DNA from: Thalassobius sp965218685 | Lineage (GTDB): Bacteria; Pseudomonadota; Alphaproteobacteria; Rhodobacterales; Rhodobacteraceae | Reading direction: 5' to 3' | DNA: 64,000 bases | NCBI RefSeq assembly: GCF_965218685.1 | Contig: NZ_OZ244657.1 | Coordinates: 434,001 to 498,000, forward strand | In this document: one piece after another, positions 1 through 8,992 of the stretch | Layout of the letters: each line of letters starts with the position of its first letter | Position numbering within the stretch: position 1 is the stretch's first letter | Notes under the pieces: model-generated | Told to the model about the DNA's origin: nothing | Database searches by the model: none | The model's input: the letters and a program-made list of their open reading frames with translations, nothing else | Program-made: the position numbers and the translations under genes

Positions 1-611
1 ATGTGGCCGTGATGGCGCGAAGCCCTTTGGATCTGGTGCGCAGCCACGCCGCACTGACGCCGCAGGATCTGGAGCTGGATCTGCCGTCTTTGCCGCTGGA
101 TCAGCCGATTTTTCGCCGGGATGTGTTGGAAATTCGTAGTGGAGCCCTGACCCTGTTCATCTGTCACTTCAAGGCCCCCTACCCCGACACCCAACGCACA
201 TGGGACATCCGCCGCGCCGAAGCGCGGGCATTGCACGAAATCATTTACCGCTCGCAGTCGCCGCAGGCGCTTTGGCTGGTTCTGGGGGATCTGAACGAGC
301 CCGCCTCAGACCATGCGCCGCGCGCCCTAGAGGAGTTGTCAGCGATCAGCGTTGATCTTCTGGACCGGTTGCCCGCGCCGCAGCGGTGGACGTGGCACCA
401 CCCGCCCAGCCATCTGTATGGCCATCCCGATGCGATGCTGGCCAGCCCTACCCTGGCGCACCAATTCCCGAACGCTGTTCCACAAATTCTGCGAGAGGGC
501 ATGAGCCTTGAGACCCACCGCAACCCCGGTCCGCATTTGTCCGGCGTCGGCCATCATCGCCCACACGCCAGTGACCACGCGGCGTTGGTGCTGGATTTAC
601 CCGGCCTCTGA
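1..611 (+). CDS. Endonuclease/exonuclease/phosphatase-family protein, 5' truncated by the window edge
   Basis: The reading frame is open from the window edge and ends with TGA at 609-611. The visible part is the C-terminal half of an EEP-fold (DNase I-like) hydrolase. It has an HFKAPY segment matching the usual N-x-H-x-K-S strand, a GDLNEP segment (family D-x-N motif), and a terminal SDHAALVLDL segment that is the family's catalytic S-D-H. A GTG at position 3 could be read as a start, but it lies inside the fold, so the gene almost certainly begins upstream. Substrate is unknown. It converges with era, 10 bp apart. Confidence 0.7.
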   Translation, partial: VAVMARSPLDLVRSHAALTPQDLELDLPSLPLDQPIFRRDVLEIRSGALTLFICHFKAPYPDTQRTWDIRRAEARALHEIIYRSQSPQALWLVLGDLNEPASDHAPRALEELSAISVDLLDRLPAPQRWTWHHPPSHLYGHPDAMLASPTLAHQFPNAVPQILREGMSLETHRNPGPHLSGVGHHRPHASDHAALVLDLPGL

Positions 612-621
612 ACGCTGAAAA

Positions 622-1527
622 TCAGGTGTTTCCGTCACGGAAATCCAGACCCATTTCCGAGTAACGCTCGGCCTCTTCCTGCCAGTTTTCACGCACCTTC
701 ACTTGCAAAAACAAGTGGATACGTCGGCCCATGAATTCCTCAAGCTCGGCGCGTGCGGCCTGGCTGACTGCCTTGATCGTCTCACCGCGCTTGCCCAGAA
801 CGATACCTTTGTGGCCATCGCGCTGCACATAGATGATCTGGTCAACACGAGCCGAGCCATCCTTGCGCTCTTCCCATTTCTCGGTTTCGACCGTCATTTG
901 ATAGGGCAGTTCCTGATGCAGGCGCAGGGTCAGTTTTTCGCGGGTCATTTCGGCGGCGATCATGCGCATGGGCAGATCGGCGATCTGGTCCTCTGGGTAC
1001 AGCCAAGGGCCCTCGGGCAGTTCCTGGGCCAACCATTTGCGCAGATCGTCAACGCCATGCCCTTTTTCAGCCGAGATCATGAAGGTCTGAACAAAGTTGA
1101 AGCGGGCATTCAGATCCTGGGACAAAGCCAGCAAATCCTCGGCCTTGACCCGGTCAATCTTGTTGATGGCCAGAGCGATGCGACGCTCGCCCAAGTCGGC
1201 CAGCCCCTCAAGGATGCGCTCGACGCCTTCGGTAACACCGCGATGCGCCTCGACCAGCAGGACGATCACGTCCGCATCAGCAGCCCCGCCCCAGGCGGCG
1301 GCAACCATTGCGCGGTCCAGACGGCGACGCGGGCGGAACAGGCCGGGCGTGTCGACGAACACGATCTGGCTTTCACCCTCCATGGCGACGCCCCGGATGC
1401 GCGCGCGCGTGGTTTGAACCTTGTGCGTCACGATCGAGACCTTCGCCCCCACCATCCGGTTGGTCAGCGTGGATTTACCGGCGTTCGGCTCTCCGATCAG
1501 GGCCACAAAGCCTGCGCGCTTGGTCAT
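622..1527 (-). CDS. era: GTPase Era
   Basis: Era is an essential GTPase that binds the 3' end of 16S rRNA and helps mature the 30S subunit. The 301-residue product has the normal length. It shows the P-loop GEPNAGKST (residues 12-20), DTPG (G3), NKID (G4), and a C-terminal KH RNA-binding domain with the GKRGETIK loop. It is the last gene of a minus-strand run that starts at acpS. Here a DMT exporter gene separates era from rnc. Confidence 0.97.
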   Translation of the reverse strand: MTKRAGFVALIGEPNAGKSTLTNRMVGAKVSIVTHKVQTTRARIRGVAMEGESQIVFVDTPGLFRPRRRLDRAMVAAAWGGAADADVIVLLVEAHRGVTEGVERILEGLADLGERRIALAINKIDRVKAEDLLALSQDLNARFNFVQTFMISAEKGHGVDDLRKWLAQELPEGPWLYPEDQIADLPMRMIAAEMTREKLTLRLHQELPYQMTVETEKWEERKDGSARVDQIIYVQRDGHKGIVLGKRGETIKAVSQAARAELEEFMGRRIHLFLQVKVRENWQEEAERYSEMGLDFRDGNT

Positions 1528-1582
1528 GGTTCGTCTCTCCTTGGATCAAGGTCAGCGGCATAGCGCAAAACATCGGCCACCG

Positions 1583-2449
1583 CTAGCCCGCTTTGCTTTG
1601 ACGGCGCAGAGAATACAGCCCGCTTGCCACGATCACTGCCCCGCCCAGCAGCGTCAAGCCGTCGGGACGCTCTTCAAAGATCACCACGGCCAGAATCAGG
1701 GCGAATACCAGACGCGAGTACCGAAACGGTGCAACAAAGCCGATTTCCCCGATGCGCATCGCCCGCGTCAGCGCGCCATACGCTAGAACGCCGACCACCG
1801 ACGTGCCGATCAGCAAATAGACGGCCTCTGACGGTGGGGCTTGCAGCTGTTCGGCGCGAGATCCCATCAGGATCACCCCGGCAAGGACCATAACAGCGAA
1901 ACCAAGCGTACCAAGCTGTGCGGTGGACATGCTGGGTGGACTGGCGCGCGTGGCCAGGTCACGTCCCGCAAACCCGATCATACCCAACAGCGCAAAGATC
2001 GAATAAGGCTCGAAACTGGCGGGGGTCGGGCGCAGGATCAGAAGAACGCCCGCAAAGCCCACCAGCATGGCCAGCCAGCGCCGCCAGCCGACAGGCTCGT
2101 GAAAGATCAACACCCCGCCCAAAGCCACGACCAGGGGCGCGGCTTGCAGAATAGAAGACGTGCTGGCCAAAGGCGTCAGCGCCAACGCAAGGGCAAAGAA
2201 CAGTCGCCCGCCCAGCTCGAACACGGTGCGCAGTAGCAATGGACGGGTCAGGATGGCCGGATGCAGGATCGCCTCGTGCTGGCGCACGGACATGGCCACG
2301 AAAATCACCAGCCCGAAGGTTCCGAAAAGCACCAGCGCCTGCCCCGCGGGATAGGTCTGCGTGGCCGATTTATACAGCATATCTTCAAGCGCAAAGGCGC
2401 CCATGGCCAAAACCATGAACGCGGCGCCACGCAGGTTGTCGCGGCCCAT
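1583..2449 (-). CDS. EamA/DMT-superfamily transporter
   Basis: A 288-residue integral membrane protein of about ten hydrophobic helices in two repeated halves, typical of the EamA (drug/metabolite exporter) family. Landmarks are the early GAFALEDMLYKSA segment, a mid-protein FHEPVGWRRWLAMLVGFAGV and a late FEERPDGLTLLGGAVIVASG; the last two are the repeated E-x-P/R signature of EamA halves. It starts 2 bp after the rnc stop, so it is probably co-transcribed with lepB-rnc. The exported substrate cannot be deduced. Confidence 0.85.
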   Translation of the reverse strand: MGRDNLRGAAFMVLAMGAFALEDMLYKSATQTYPAGQALVLFGTFGLVIFVAMSVRQHEAILHPAILTRPLLLRTVFELGGRLFFALALALTPLASTSSILQAAPLVVALGGVLIFHEPVGWRRWLAMLVGFAGVLLILRPTPASFEPYSIFALLGMIGFAGRDLATRASPPSMSTAQLGTLGFAVMVLAGVILMGSRAEQLQAPPSEAVYLLIGTSVVGVLAYGALTRAMRIGEIGFVAPFRYSRLVFALILAVVIFEERPDGLTLLGGAVIVASGLYSLRRQSKAG

Positions 2450-2451
2450 GG

Positions 2452-3141
2452 CTATTTTCCGTTTGCGGTGATTTGCGAGAGCAGCTCTTGCGCTGCCGCC
2501 TGTTCGGCCTGTCGTTTCGAGCTGGCGGTCGCCTCGGCTTGCTCGCCCGATTGCAGGGTCACCGAGACGGTGAACACCGGCGCATGATCGGGGCCGCTGC
2601 GGTGCTTTTCAGAATACGTGGGAGGCTGCTGACCACGCGCCTGCGCCCATTCCTGAAGGCTGGTCTTGGCATCGCGGGCATCGGCCTTGACCGTGTCCAC
2701 GCGATTGCCCCACAGCCGCAGTACCATGTCCCGCGCAGTTTCAAACCCGGCATCCAGATAGACCGCAGCGATAAGAGCTTCCATGGCGTCGCCAAGCAAG
2801 GCCTGCTTGCGGCGTCCGCCTGACATCATTTCCGACCGGCCCAACCGCAGCACAGCCCCCAGATCGATCTGGCGGGCTACATCAGCGCAGGCCTCTTTGC
2901 GGACAAGGGTGTTGAATTGCGGGGCCAGCTTCCCCTCGGATGCGGATTTGTCCCGCGCCAGCAATGCCTCGGCCATGACAAGGCCCAGAACCCGGTCGCC
3001 CAGAAACTCCAGCCGTTGGTTGTCCTGCCGTGTGGGCGAAGACACCGACGAATGGGTCAGCGCGCGCACCAGCAGTTCGGGCCGTCCGAATGTGTGCCCG
3101 ATCCGGCCCTCAAAGGCCTTTAATTCCGCCGAAAGCCTCAC
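2452..3141 (-). CDS. rnc: Ribonuclease III
   Basis: RNase III cuts double-stranded RNA and matures rRNA. I place the start at a GTG (3141) that overlaps the lepB stop in a GTGA arrangement, giving 229 residues. A longer frame to 3174 would add 11 residues inside lepB with no ribosome site. The signature NQRLEFLGDRVLG is at residues 41-53, a second acidic cluster LLGDAMEALIAAVYLD follows, and the C-terminal 70 residues form a double-stranded-RNA-binding domain (SLQEWAQARG, ending in SKRQAEQAAAQELL). Confidence 0.95.
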   Translation of the reverse strand: MRLSAELKAFEGRIGHTFGRPELLVRALTHSSVSSPTRQDNQRLEFLGDRVLGLVMAEALLARDKSASEGKLAPQFNTLVRKEACADVARQIDLGAVLRLGRSEMMSGGRRKQALLGDAMEALIAAVYLDAGFETARDMVLRLWGNRVDTVKADARDAKTSLQEWAQARGQQPPTYSEKHRSGPDHAPVFTVSVTLQSGEQAEATASSKRQAEQAAAQELLSQITANGK

Positions 3142-3968
3142 TCGACCCCCACAAAGAAGCGATCCCCACGCCATGCCCAGACCGAGAACAGCGAGCTGCC
3201 CGCAGACGAGAACATGATGCGATCCGCGCGGCCAATCAGATTTTCCAGCGGCACAAAGCCCACCCCACCCACGGCCTGCGGCACGCGGCTGTCGGTCGAG
3301 TTATCGCGGTTATCCCCCATGAAGAAGAAATGCCCTTCGGGAACAGTATAAACGCCGGTGTGGTCAGACTGCTGATCGGTGATGTTTAGGATCGCATGCG
3401 AGACGCCGTTGGGCAGCGTTTCGATCTGGCGCGACTTCTGACAGACGCCGCCGGTGCCCACGGGGCCGTTTTCGCAGCGCGGGCGCAGGCGTTGCGGGCC
3501 TTGCGCGTCGGCGACCTCTTCAAACACGCCGTCATCCTTCACCTCGACCGCCTTGCCGTTCAGATAGAGCCGCCCCGCCTTCATCTGCACGGTATCCCCT
3601 GGCAGGCCGATCAGGCGTTTGACGTAATCCGCGCCGGTCACCGGGTGGCGGAATACGATCACATCGCCACGCTCGGGCTCGCTGCCCAGGAACCGCTTGT
3701 TGTCACCATCCAGGAAACCGCAGATGTCCTTGGCATCGATGTCCAGCCCGAACGCGCGGATGCTGGGGCACGAAGCATAGGAGTAGCCATAGACCATCTT
3801 GTTCACGAACAGGAAATCCCCGATCAGCAGCGTGTCCTTCATCGAACCGGACGGAATCCAGAACGGTTGGAAAAACACGGTACGGAACACGCCCGCAATC
3901 AGCAGAGCGTAGACAACGGTCTTAATGGTCTCGACCAAACCGCTGTCTTTCTTTTCCTTCTTCGCCAT
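3138..3968 (-). CDS. lepB: Signal peptidase I
   Basis: The membrane serine protease that removes Sec signal peptides. It has 276 residues with one N-terminal membrane anchor (about residues 16-33). The catalytic Ser42 lies in PSGSMKDT and the general-base Lys117 in DYVKRLIGLPGD, followed by the conserved FFMGDNRDNSTDSR box. A two-Cys insert sits around residues 67-83 and a second near the middle (RPRCENGPVGTGGVC). The ATG at 3968 is preceded by CAGGAG eight bases upstream. It overlaps rnc by 4 bp, implying translational coupling. Confidence 0.97.
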   Translation of the reverse strand: MAKKEKKDSGLVETIKTVVYALLIAGVFRTVFFQPFWIPSGSMKDTLLIGDFLFVNKMVYGYSYASCPSIRAFGLDIDAKDICGFLDGDNKRFLGSEPERGDVIVFRHPVTGADYVKRLIGLPGDTVQMKAGRLYLNGKAVEVKDDGVFEEVADAQGPQRLRPRCENGPVGTGGVCQKSRQIETLPNGVSHAILNITDQQSDHTGVYTVPEGHFFFMGDNRDNSTDSRVPQAVGGVGFVPLENLIGRADRIMFSSAGSSLFSVWAWRGDRFFVGVE

Positions 3969-4023
3969 CGGGCAAACTCCTGAAAATCTGTTGCTGGCTA
4001 CATGCGGGGCTGCGCCAAAGGTG

Positions 4024-4425
4024 TCAAGGTAGCGGGCGCGCCTCGATCACGACAAAGGCCTGCGCCCAAGGGTGATCATCGGTCAAAGTGACGTGAATGA
4101 TGGCCTCGTGACCCTCGGGGGTCATTTCGTTCAGCCGCTCGAGGGCCCAGCCCGTAACCTCCATCACCGGTTGACCGGTACGCAGATTGCTGACGGCCAT
4201 GTCCTTCCAGCTGATCCCCATGCGCAGACCCGTGCCCAGCGCCTTGGAGCACGCCTCTTTCGCGGCCCAACGTTTGGCATAGGTCCCGGCAATGTCCTTG
4301 CGCCGTTCGGCCTTGCGCTGTTCGACCTCGGTGAAGACACGGTTGCGGAAGCGGTCCCCGAAACGCTCCAGCGTGCCTGAGATCCGCTCGATATTGGCCA
4401 GATCAGTGCCGATGCCCAGGATCAT
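4024..4425 (-). CDS. acpS: Holo-[acyl-carrier-protein] synthase
   Basis: Transfers 4'-phosphopantetheine from CoA to acyl carrier protein, activating fatty acid synthesis. The 133-residue length is usual for AcpS. It shows the N-terminal magnesium site GIGTDLANIERI and the second metal/CoA box WAAKEACSKALGTG. It sits between the pdxJ group and lepB, the standard alphaproteobacterial pdxJ-acpS-lepB order, although two small genes (4429-4845 and 4869-5363) are inserted between pdxJ and acpS. Confidence 0.96.
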   Translation of the reverse strand: MILGIGTDLANIERISGTLERFGDRFRNRVFTEVEQRKAERRKDIAGTYAKRWAAKEACSKALGTGLRMGISWKDMAVSNLRTGQPVMEVTGWALERLNEMTPEGHEAIIHVTLTDDHPWAQAFVVIEARPLP

Positions 4426-4428
4426 GTT

Positions 4429-4845
4429 TCAGCGCCCGTTCAGACCCGATTTGGCGCCCATCCCCAGGAAAAACCGAGTGGTCAGGAAGGCAATCACCGC
4501 CTGCAGCAGCACCGCGCCCATCAGCATCCCGGCGCCAAGGGGCTGCGCCATCATCGCTTGCAGTTGCGGCACCACGAAGGTCAGCACAACAGTAAAGATC
4601 ATGGTGATGGCCAGCACGACCAGAGCTGCAGTCCGCGCAAATCGCCACATCTGACCGCTTTCGGGCATCTGGCGGGTTTTGCGGGCATATTTGTTCCCTT
4701 CAATCATCGCGGCAACCAAGGGCGGCAGCAGCACCATGCCCCCGTTCGAGATGTCAAAGTCAAACAGCTGGACGACCATCAGCGTCAGGAACCAAAGCCC
4801 GACGCTGACGCCCAGAAAAACGATGGTATAGCGAATGATATTCAT
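4429..4845 (-). CDS. Small four-helix membrane protein, ABZJ_00895-like
   Basis: A 138-residue protein with four predicted membrane segments (about residues 5-27, 33-48, 72-94 and 104-127). A short charged loop EGNKYARKTRQMPESG follows helix 2. From memory it resembles the ABZJ_00895 family of unknown function. The ATG at 4845 has a strong AGGAGA site. It begins 23 bp after the upstream secreted-protein gene and ends 3 bp before acpS, so it is probably read as part of the pdxJ-acpS transcript. No enzyme motif is visible. Confidence 0.7.
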   Translation of the reverse strand: MNIIRYTIVFLGVSVGLWFLTLMVVQLFDFDISNGGMVLLPPLVAAMIEGNKYARKTRQMPESGQMWRFARTAALVVLAITMIFTVVLTFVVPQLQAMMAQPLGAGMLMGAVLLQAVIAFLTTRFFLGMGAKSGLNGR

Positions 4846-4868
4846 GGGTTTCTCCTGGGTTCGGGCGG

Positions 4869-5363
4869 CTATTTCCAGCGCCCGACCTTTCTGGGGTAAG
4901 GTTCCAAGGCATAGTGGATTTCGGACCAGAAGGCGTTTTCGCGATAGCGCCCCTTGTAGGTCTCAAAGTCAATGTAGCCATCAACCATATGGGCCTTTTT
5001 CTTGTAGGTGGCCCGCGCGGTGATCTCGCGGATGTCGCCACGCTTCATCATCTCGACCGGGCCCTTCCATCCGTCTTCGGGGATGTCGAACAGGTGCCAG
5101 GCGTCCACGATGAACGACTGGCCATTGGACAGTTTACACACCAGTCGGCGCGCCTGCGGAAACCCTGTCAAAACATAGGTCGCGCGGCCACCCCCGGTCT
5201 GCTTGGTCAGATGACCCCGGCCTTTTTCCTCGGCGCATTGAGGGATGTCCCGAAAGCGGCGAAATTCGACCTTGAAAACCCATGTTTCCGCCGGATAGGG
5301 CGCATAGGTTTCCGCGCTGGCGGTGCTGGCCAGCATTGCGATTGCCGTGATCAGCCACTTCAT
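4869..5363 (-). CDS. Secreted protein of unknown function
   Basis: A 164-residue protein with a signal peptide (MKWLITAIAMLASTASA, cleavage expected after residue 17). The mature part holds two Cys (in IPQCAEEKG and RLVCKLSNG) that could form a disulfide. I do not recognise the family. The ATG overlaps the pdxJ stop by 4 bp, so translation is coupled to pdxJ. It probably acts in the periplasm; no catalytic motif is evident. Confidence 0.65.
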   Translation of the reverse strand: MKWLITAIAMLASTASAETYAPYPAETWVFKVEFRRFRDIPQCAEEKGRGHLTKQTGGGRATYVLTGFPQARRLVCKLSNGQSFIVDAWHLFDIPEDGWKGPVEMMKRGDIREITARATYKKKAHMVDGYIDFETYKGRYRENAFWSEIHYALEPYPRKVGRWK

Positions 5364-6109
5364 GCGCGAGCCTCGTCCATCAGGCGGCGCATTTCGTGGA
5401 TAGCAGGCGTGAGCCCGCGAAAGATGGATTCGCCAATGATGAAATGGCCGATGTTCAGCTCCATCACCTCGGGAAAGGCCGCGATGGGCGCGACAGTGTC
5501 ATAAGTCAGGCCATGGCCCGCATGGACCTCGAGCCCCAGCGAATGCGCATAGGCCGACATTTCGCGCAGGGCCTCAAGCTCGGCATCGCGTTCATCGAAA
5601 CGACCTTCGGCATGGGCGTCGCAATAGGCACCGGTGTGCAATTCGATCACCTGGGCCCCGATGCGCGCGGCGGCTTCGATCTGCTTTCTATCAGCGGCGA
5701 TGAAAATCGATACTCGGCACCCCGCCTCGCGCAAGGGCGCAATATAATGCGCCAAACGGTTTTCATCGCGCGCGACTTCCAGCCCGCCTTCTGTGGTGCG
5801 TTCTTCGCGTTTTTCAGGAACGATACAGACCGCATGTGGTTTGTGACGCAGCGCGATTCTCTGCATCTCGTCGGTCGCGGCCATTTCAAAGTTCAGCGGC
5901 ACGGTCAGGACCTCCATCAGCCCATCAATATCCGCGTCCGAAATGTGCCGGCGGTCTTCGCGCAAATGCGCCGTGATGCCATCCGCCCCTGCCTCTTCGG
6001 CCAGCTTGGCCGCCCGCAGCGGGTCCGGATACGCCCCACCTCGTGCATTCCGCACCGTGGCGACATGGTCGATGTTCACACCCAGACGCAGTTTTCCCAA
6101 AGGCTCCAT
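5360..6109 (-). CDS. pdxJ: Pyridoxine 5'-phosphate synthase
   Basis: Condenses 3-amino-2-oxopropyl phosphate with 1-deoxyxylulose 5-phosphate to give pyridoxine 5'-phosphate, the last ring-forming step of the DXP-dependent vitamin B6 route. The family start LRLGVNIDHVATVRNARGG is present, with FEMAATDEM and the phosphate-binding C-terminal LNIGHFIIGESIFRGL. I chose the ATG at 6109 (249 residues) because AAGGAG lies six bases upstream; a GTG at 6124 would add five residues and consume that site. It heads the pdxJ-acpS run. Confidence 0.95.
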   Translation of the reverse strand: MEPLGKLRLGVNIDHVATVRNARGGAYPDPLRAAKLAEEAGADGITAHLREDRRHISDADIDGLMEVLTVPLNFEMAATDEMQRIALRHKPHAVCIVPEKREERTTEGGLEVARDENRLAHYIAPLREAGCRVSIFIAADRKQIEAAARIGAQVIELHTGAYCDAHAEGRFDERDAELEALREMSAYAHSLGLEVHAGHGLTYDTVAPIAAFPEVMELNIGHFIIGESIFRGLTPAIHEMRRLMDEARA

Positions 6110-6152
6110 CGCCTTCTCCTTCACTCTTTCGCAAGACCCCGCGGGGCAGACC

Positions 6153-6815
6153 CTAGTCCGGTTTTTTGCTGTCGTCAGCCGCCAGATGCGCTTTTTTCTT
6201 CAGGGCAGCAAGTTTTGCCTTCAGAGCCCCCTTGCGGCGCTTCTGATAGGCCCGGATCAGCGGCACGCTAATGTAATAAGCAACCAGTCCCGCGATGGTG
6301 CCGGGGATGATGCCGCCGATCATGAAGGGAAAGAACACCTCGTCATAAAAGACAAGCAGGTTATGCCATTCGACCTCTTGCCCGTTGAACAGGGCCAGCG
6401 CGTTGTCCTTGAGGTTCTCGCCCGCGTCCACGAACTTGCCAGCAAGCGAGCGGTGTACCTCGTCATCGTCCCCATTGCCGCGTCCCAGCAGGAAATAGCC
6501 CGTCTTCATGCTGATCACGCCAATGGGCACATAGGTCAGCGGATTACCGAAAAAGGTGCCCAAAAGCGCCGCCAGGATGTTGCCGCGCACGATAAAGGCC
6601 AGCGTAGCCGCCACGACGAAATGCATCCCGAAGAAAGGCGTAAAGGTGGTAAGGACCCCGGCGAACAGACCGCGAGCGATCTTTTCAGGCGAATCGGGCA
6701 GGCGGCGCAGGCGGTGTTGGACGTATTGGGCGGCGCGCCCCCATCCCCCGCGGGGCCAGAAGAATTCGAACACGATCTGCCAGATCGGCCTTCTGTCCCT
6801 GCGTTTGAAAACCAC
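6153..6815 (-). CDS. DUF2062 membrane protein
   Basis: A 220-residue protein matching DUF2062: a basic N-terminus, then SPEKIARGLFAGVLTTFTP and FFGNPLTYVPIG, the family's conserved G-F-TP and NP-T/P segments, and three or four membrane helices ending in a Lys/Arg-rich tail. The function of the family is not established. The start is GTG (6815) with AAGGAA upstream. It lies 14 bp downstream of rsh and is probably co-transcribed with it. Confidence 0.8.
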   Translation of the reverse strand: MVFKRRDRRPIWQIVFEFFWPRGGWGRAAQYVQHRLRRLPDSPEKIARGLFAGVLTTFTPFFGMHFVVAATLAFIVRGNILAALLGTFFGNPLTYVPIGVISMKTGYFLLGRGNGDDDEVHRSLAGKFVDAGENLKDNALALFNGQEVEWHNLLVFYDEVFFPFMIGGIIPGTIAGLVAYYISVPLIRAYQKRRKGALKAKLAALKKKAHLAADDSKKPD

Positions 6816-6829
6816 GAAAGGTTCCTTCC

Positions 6830-8962
6830 TTACCCTGAATACCCGCTCAACCGAGTGGGATCACGATGACGCGCTACGGCCGCCACGTCCCCTTCTGCCT
6901 CAAGGGCCGACATTACCGAGTGCAAATGTTCTGCGTCGCGCAGCTCGATATCCATGATCAGGCGGAAGAAATCGGGCTTGCGGTCGGCGAATTGCAAATT
7001 CGAGATATTGGCCTTCTGCTCTCCGATCAATGTGCAAATACGCCCCAGTACACCCGCATCATTGCCGATCGTCAGCTCAAGCGAGACCGGATGCACTGGC
7101 GGGTGCTGTCCAGCGTGCCAATGCAGGTCCATCCAGCGTTCGGGCTGATCCTCGTACGAGGCAAGCGCCTCGCAATCGATTGCGTGCACCACGACACCCT
7201 TGCCGCGATAGGTAATGCCAACGATCCGCTCGCCGGGCAGCGGCTGGCAGCACGGCGCCAGGTCAAACCGCTGGTCCGAAGACAGACCAACAACAGCGCG
7301 TTTGGGTTCAACCACGTCGCCCTCAACCGAGCTAAGCTCGGGATAGACGGCATGTATCACTTCGCGGGCTGTCAGCTCGGCGCTTCCAAGGCGGGCCAGC
7401 AGCTCGTCACGGCCGTCGATGCGCAAATGCCGCGCGGCAGTGTCCAGCGCCTTGTCGGTTGATTTCTTGCCGACATGTTCAAAGGCCGAGCGCGCCAGTT
7501 CCCGGCCCAGCTTGATAAACCGTTCGCGGTCCACAGCGCGCAAGGCCCTGCGAATGGCGGCCTTGGCCTTGCCGGTTGTCGCGATTTCCAGCCAGGTGCT
7601 TTGCGGCGTCTGGCCTTCGGCGGTAATGATCTCGACCGATTGGCCGTTCTTCACGCGGGTCCACAGCGGCACGCGCATCCCATCCACCTTGGCGCCTACG
7701 CAGGCGTTGCCGATCCTGGTGTGGATGGCATAGGCGAAATCGATCGGCGTCGCGCCCTTAGGCAGCTTGACCACCTCGCCCTTGGGGGTGAAGCAGAACA
7801 CCTTATCGGTATACATCTCCAGCTTGACCGCTTCCATGAACTCGTCATGGTCTTCTTCAACGATCATCTGTTCGGACAGGTTTGCGATCCACTTGGCCGG
7901 GTCCACGGCAAAGGGGTTCTGGCTGCGCACACCGTCACGATAGGACCAGTGCGCGGCCACACCGGTTTCGGCCACATCATGCATCTGCCGGGTGCGGATT
8001 TGCACCTCGACCCGTTTGCCATCACGGCCCGAAACCGAGGTATGGATCGATCGGTACCCGTTCGATTTGGGCTGGCTGATGTAATCCTTGAACCGGCCCG
8101 GTACGGCGCGCCAGCGCTGATGGATCACGCCCAGTGCGCGATAGCAATCCATTTCCGTGTCGGTGATAACCCGAAAGCCATAGATGTCGGACAAGCGGCT
8201 AAAGCCCATGTCCTTTTCCTGCATCTTGCGCCAGATCGAGTAGGGTTTCTTGGCACGCCCAAAGACCTGAGCTTCGATCCCGGCCTCTTCCAGCTCGTGA
8301 CGCATGTCGCCGGTGATGCGATGGATCACGTCCCCGGTTTCTTTTTGCAGCATCACGAAGCGGCGCATGATGCTGGCGCGGCCCTCGGGGTTAAGCACCT
8401 TGAAGGCCAGATCCTCCAGCTCTTCGCGCATCCATTGCATCCCCATCCGTCCGGCAAGGGGGGCAAAGATGTCCATGGTCTCGCGCGCTTTGACGACCTG
8501 CTTTTCAGGTCGCATGGCGTTGATCGTGCGCATGTTGTGCAAACGGTCGGCCAGCTTGACCAGAATAACCCGCAGATCCTTGGACATCGCCATGAACAGC
8601 TTGCGGAAGTTCTCGGCCTGCTTGGTTTCGCTGCTGGACAGCTGCAGGTTGGTCAGCTTGGTAACGCCGTCGACCAGCTCGGCCACATCGGTGCCAAACA
8701 GCTTTTCGACCTGGGAATAGTTGGCCTTGGTATCCTCGATCGTGTCGTGCAGCAACGCGGTGACGATGGTGGCATCGTCCAGACGCTGTTCGGTCAGGAT
8801 GGCGGCAACGGCGACGGGATGGGTGAAATAGGGCTCGCCCGAGTGGCGATACTGCCCCTCGTGCATCTGCAGCCCAAAGTCATAGGCCCGCCGCAGCAGG
8901 TCTTCGTTCGTGTTCGGATTGTAATTGCGGACCAGAGCGATCAGGTCATCAACCGCGATCAT
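6830..8962 (-). CDS. rsh: Bifunctional (p)ppGpp synthetase/hydrolase (Rsh)
   Basis: The 710-residue RelA/SpoT homologue that makes and degrades the alarmone (p)ppGpp in the stringent response. The hydrolase HD domain is intact near residues 40-75 (FTHPVAVAAIL and ALLHDTIEDT). The synthetase domain carries GYRSIHTSVSG and VEVQIRTRQMHDVAE. A TGS domain (FCFTPKGEVVKLPKGATPID) and a C-terminal ACT domain (about residues 635-700) follow. Because both catalytic halves look intact, this is probably the organism's single Rsh. It follows rpoZ on the same strand. Confidence 0.96.
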   Translation of the reverse strand: MIAVDDLIALVRNYNPNTNEDLLRRAYDFGLQMHEGQYRHSGEPYFTHPVAVAAILTEQRLDDATIVTALLHDTIEDTKANYSQVEKLFGTDVAELVDGVTKLTNLQLSSSETKQAENFRKLFMAMSKDLRVILVKLADRLHNMRTINAMRPEKQVVKARETMDIFAPLAGRMGMQWMREELEDLAFKVLNPEGRASIMRRFVMLQKETGDVIHRITGDMRHELEEAGIEAQVFGRAKKPYSIWRKMQEKDMGFSRLSDIYGFRVITDTEMDCYRALGVIHQRWRAVPGRFKDYISQPKSNGYRSIHTSVSGRDGKRVEVQIRTRQMHDVAETGVAAHWSYRDGVRSQNPFAVDPAKWIANLSEQMIVEEDHDEFMEAVKLEMYTDKVFCFTPKGEVVKLPKGATPIDFAYAIHTRIGNACVGAKVDGMRVPLWTRVKNGQSVEIITAEGQTPQSTWLEIATTGKAKAAIRRALRAVDRERFIKLGRELARSAFEHVGKKSTDKALDTAARHLRIDGRDELLARLGSAELTAREVIHAVYPELSSVEGDVVEPKRAVVGLSSDQRFDLAPCCQPLPGERIVGITYRGKGVVVHAIDCEALASYEDQPERWMDLHWHAGQHPPVHPVSLELTIGNDAGVLGRICTLIGEQKANISNLQFADRKPDFFRLIMDIELRDAEHLHSVMSALEAEGDVAAVARHRDPTRLSGYSG

Positions 8963-8992
8963 AAAACCCGCTTTCCGTGGCTAGGGGCAGGC

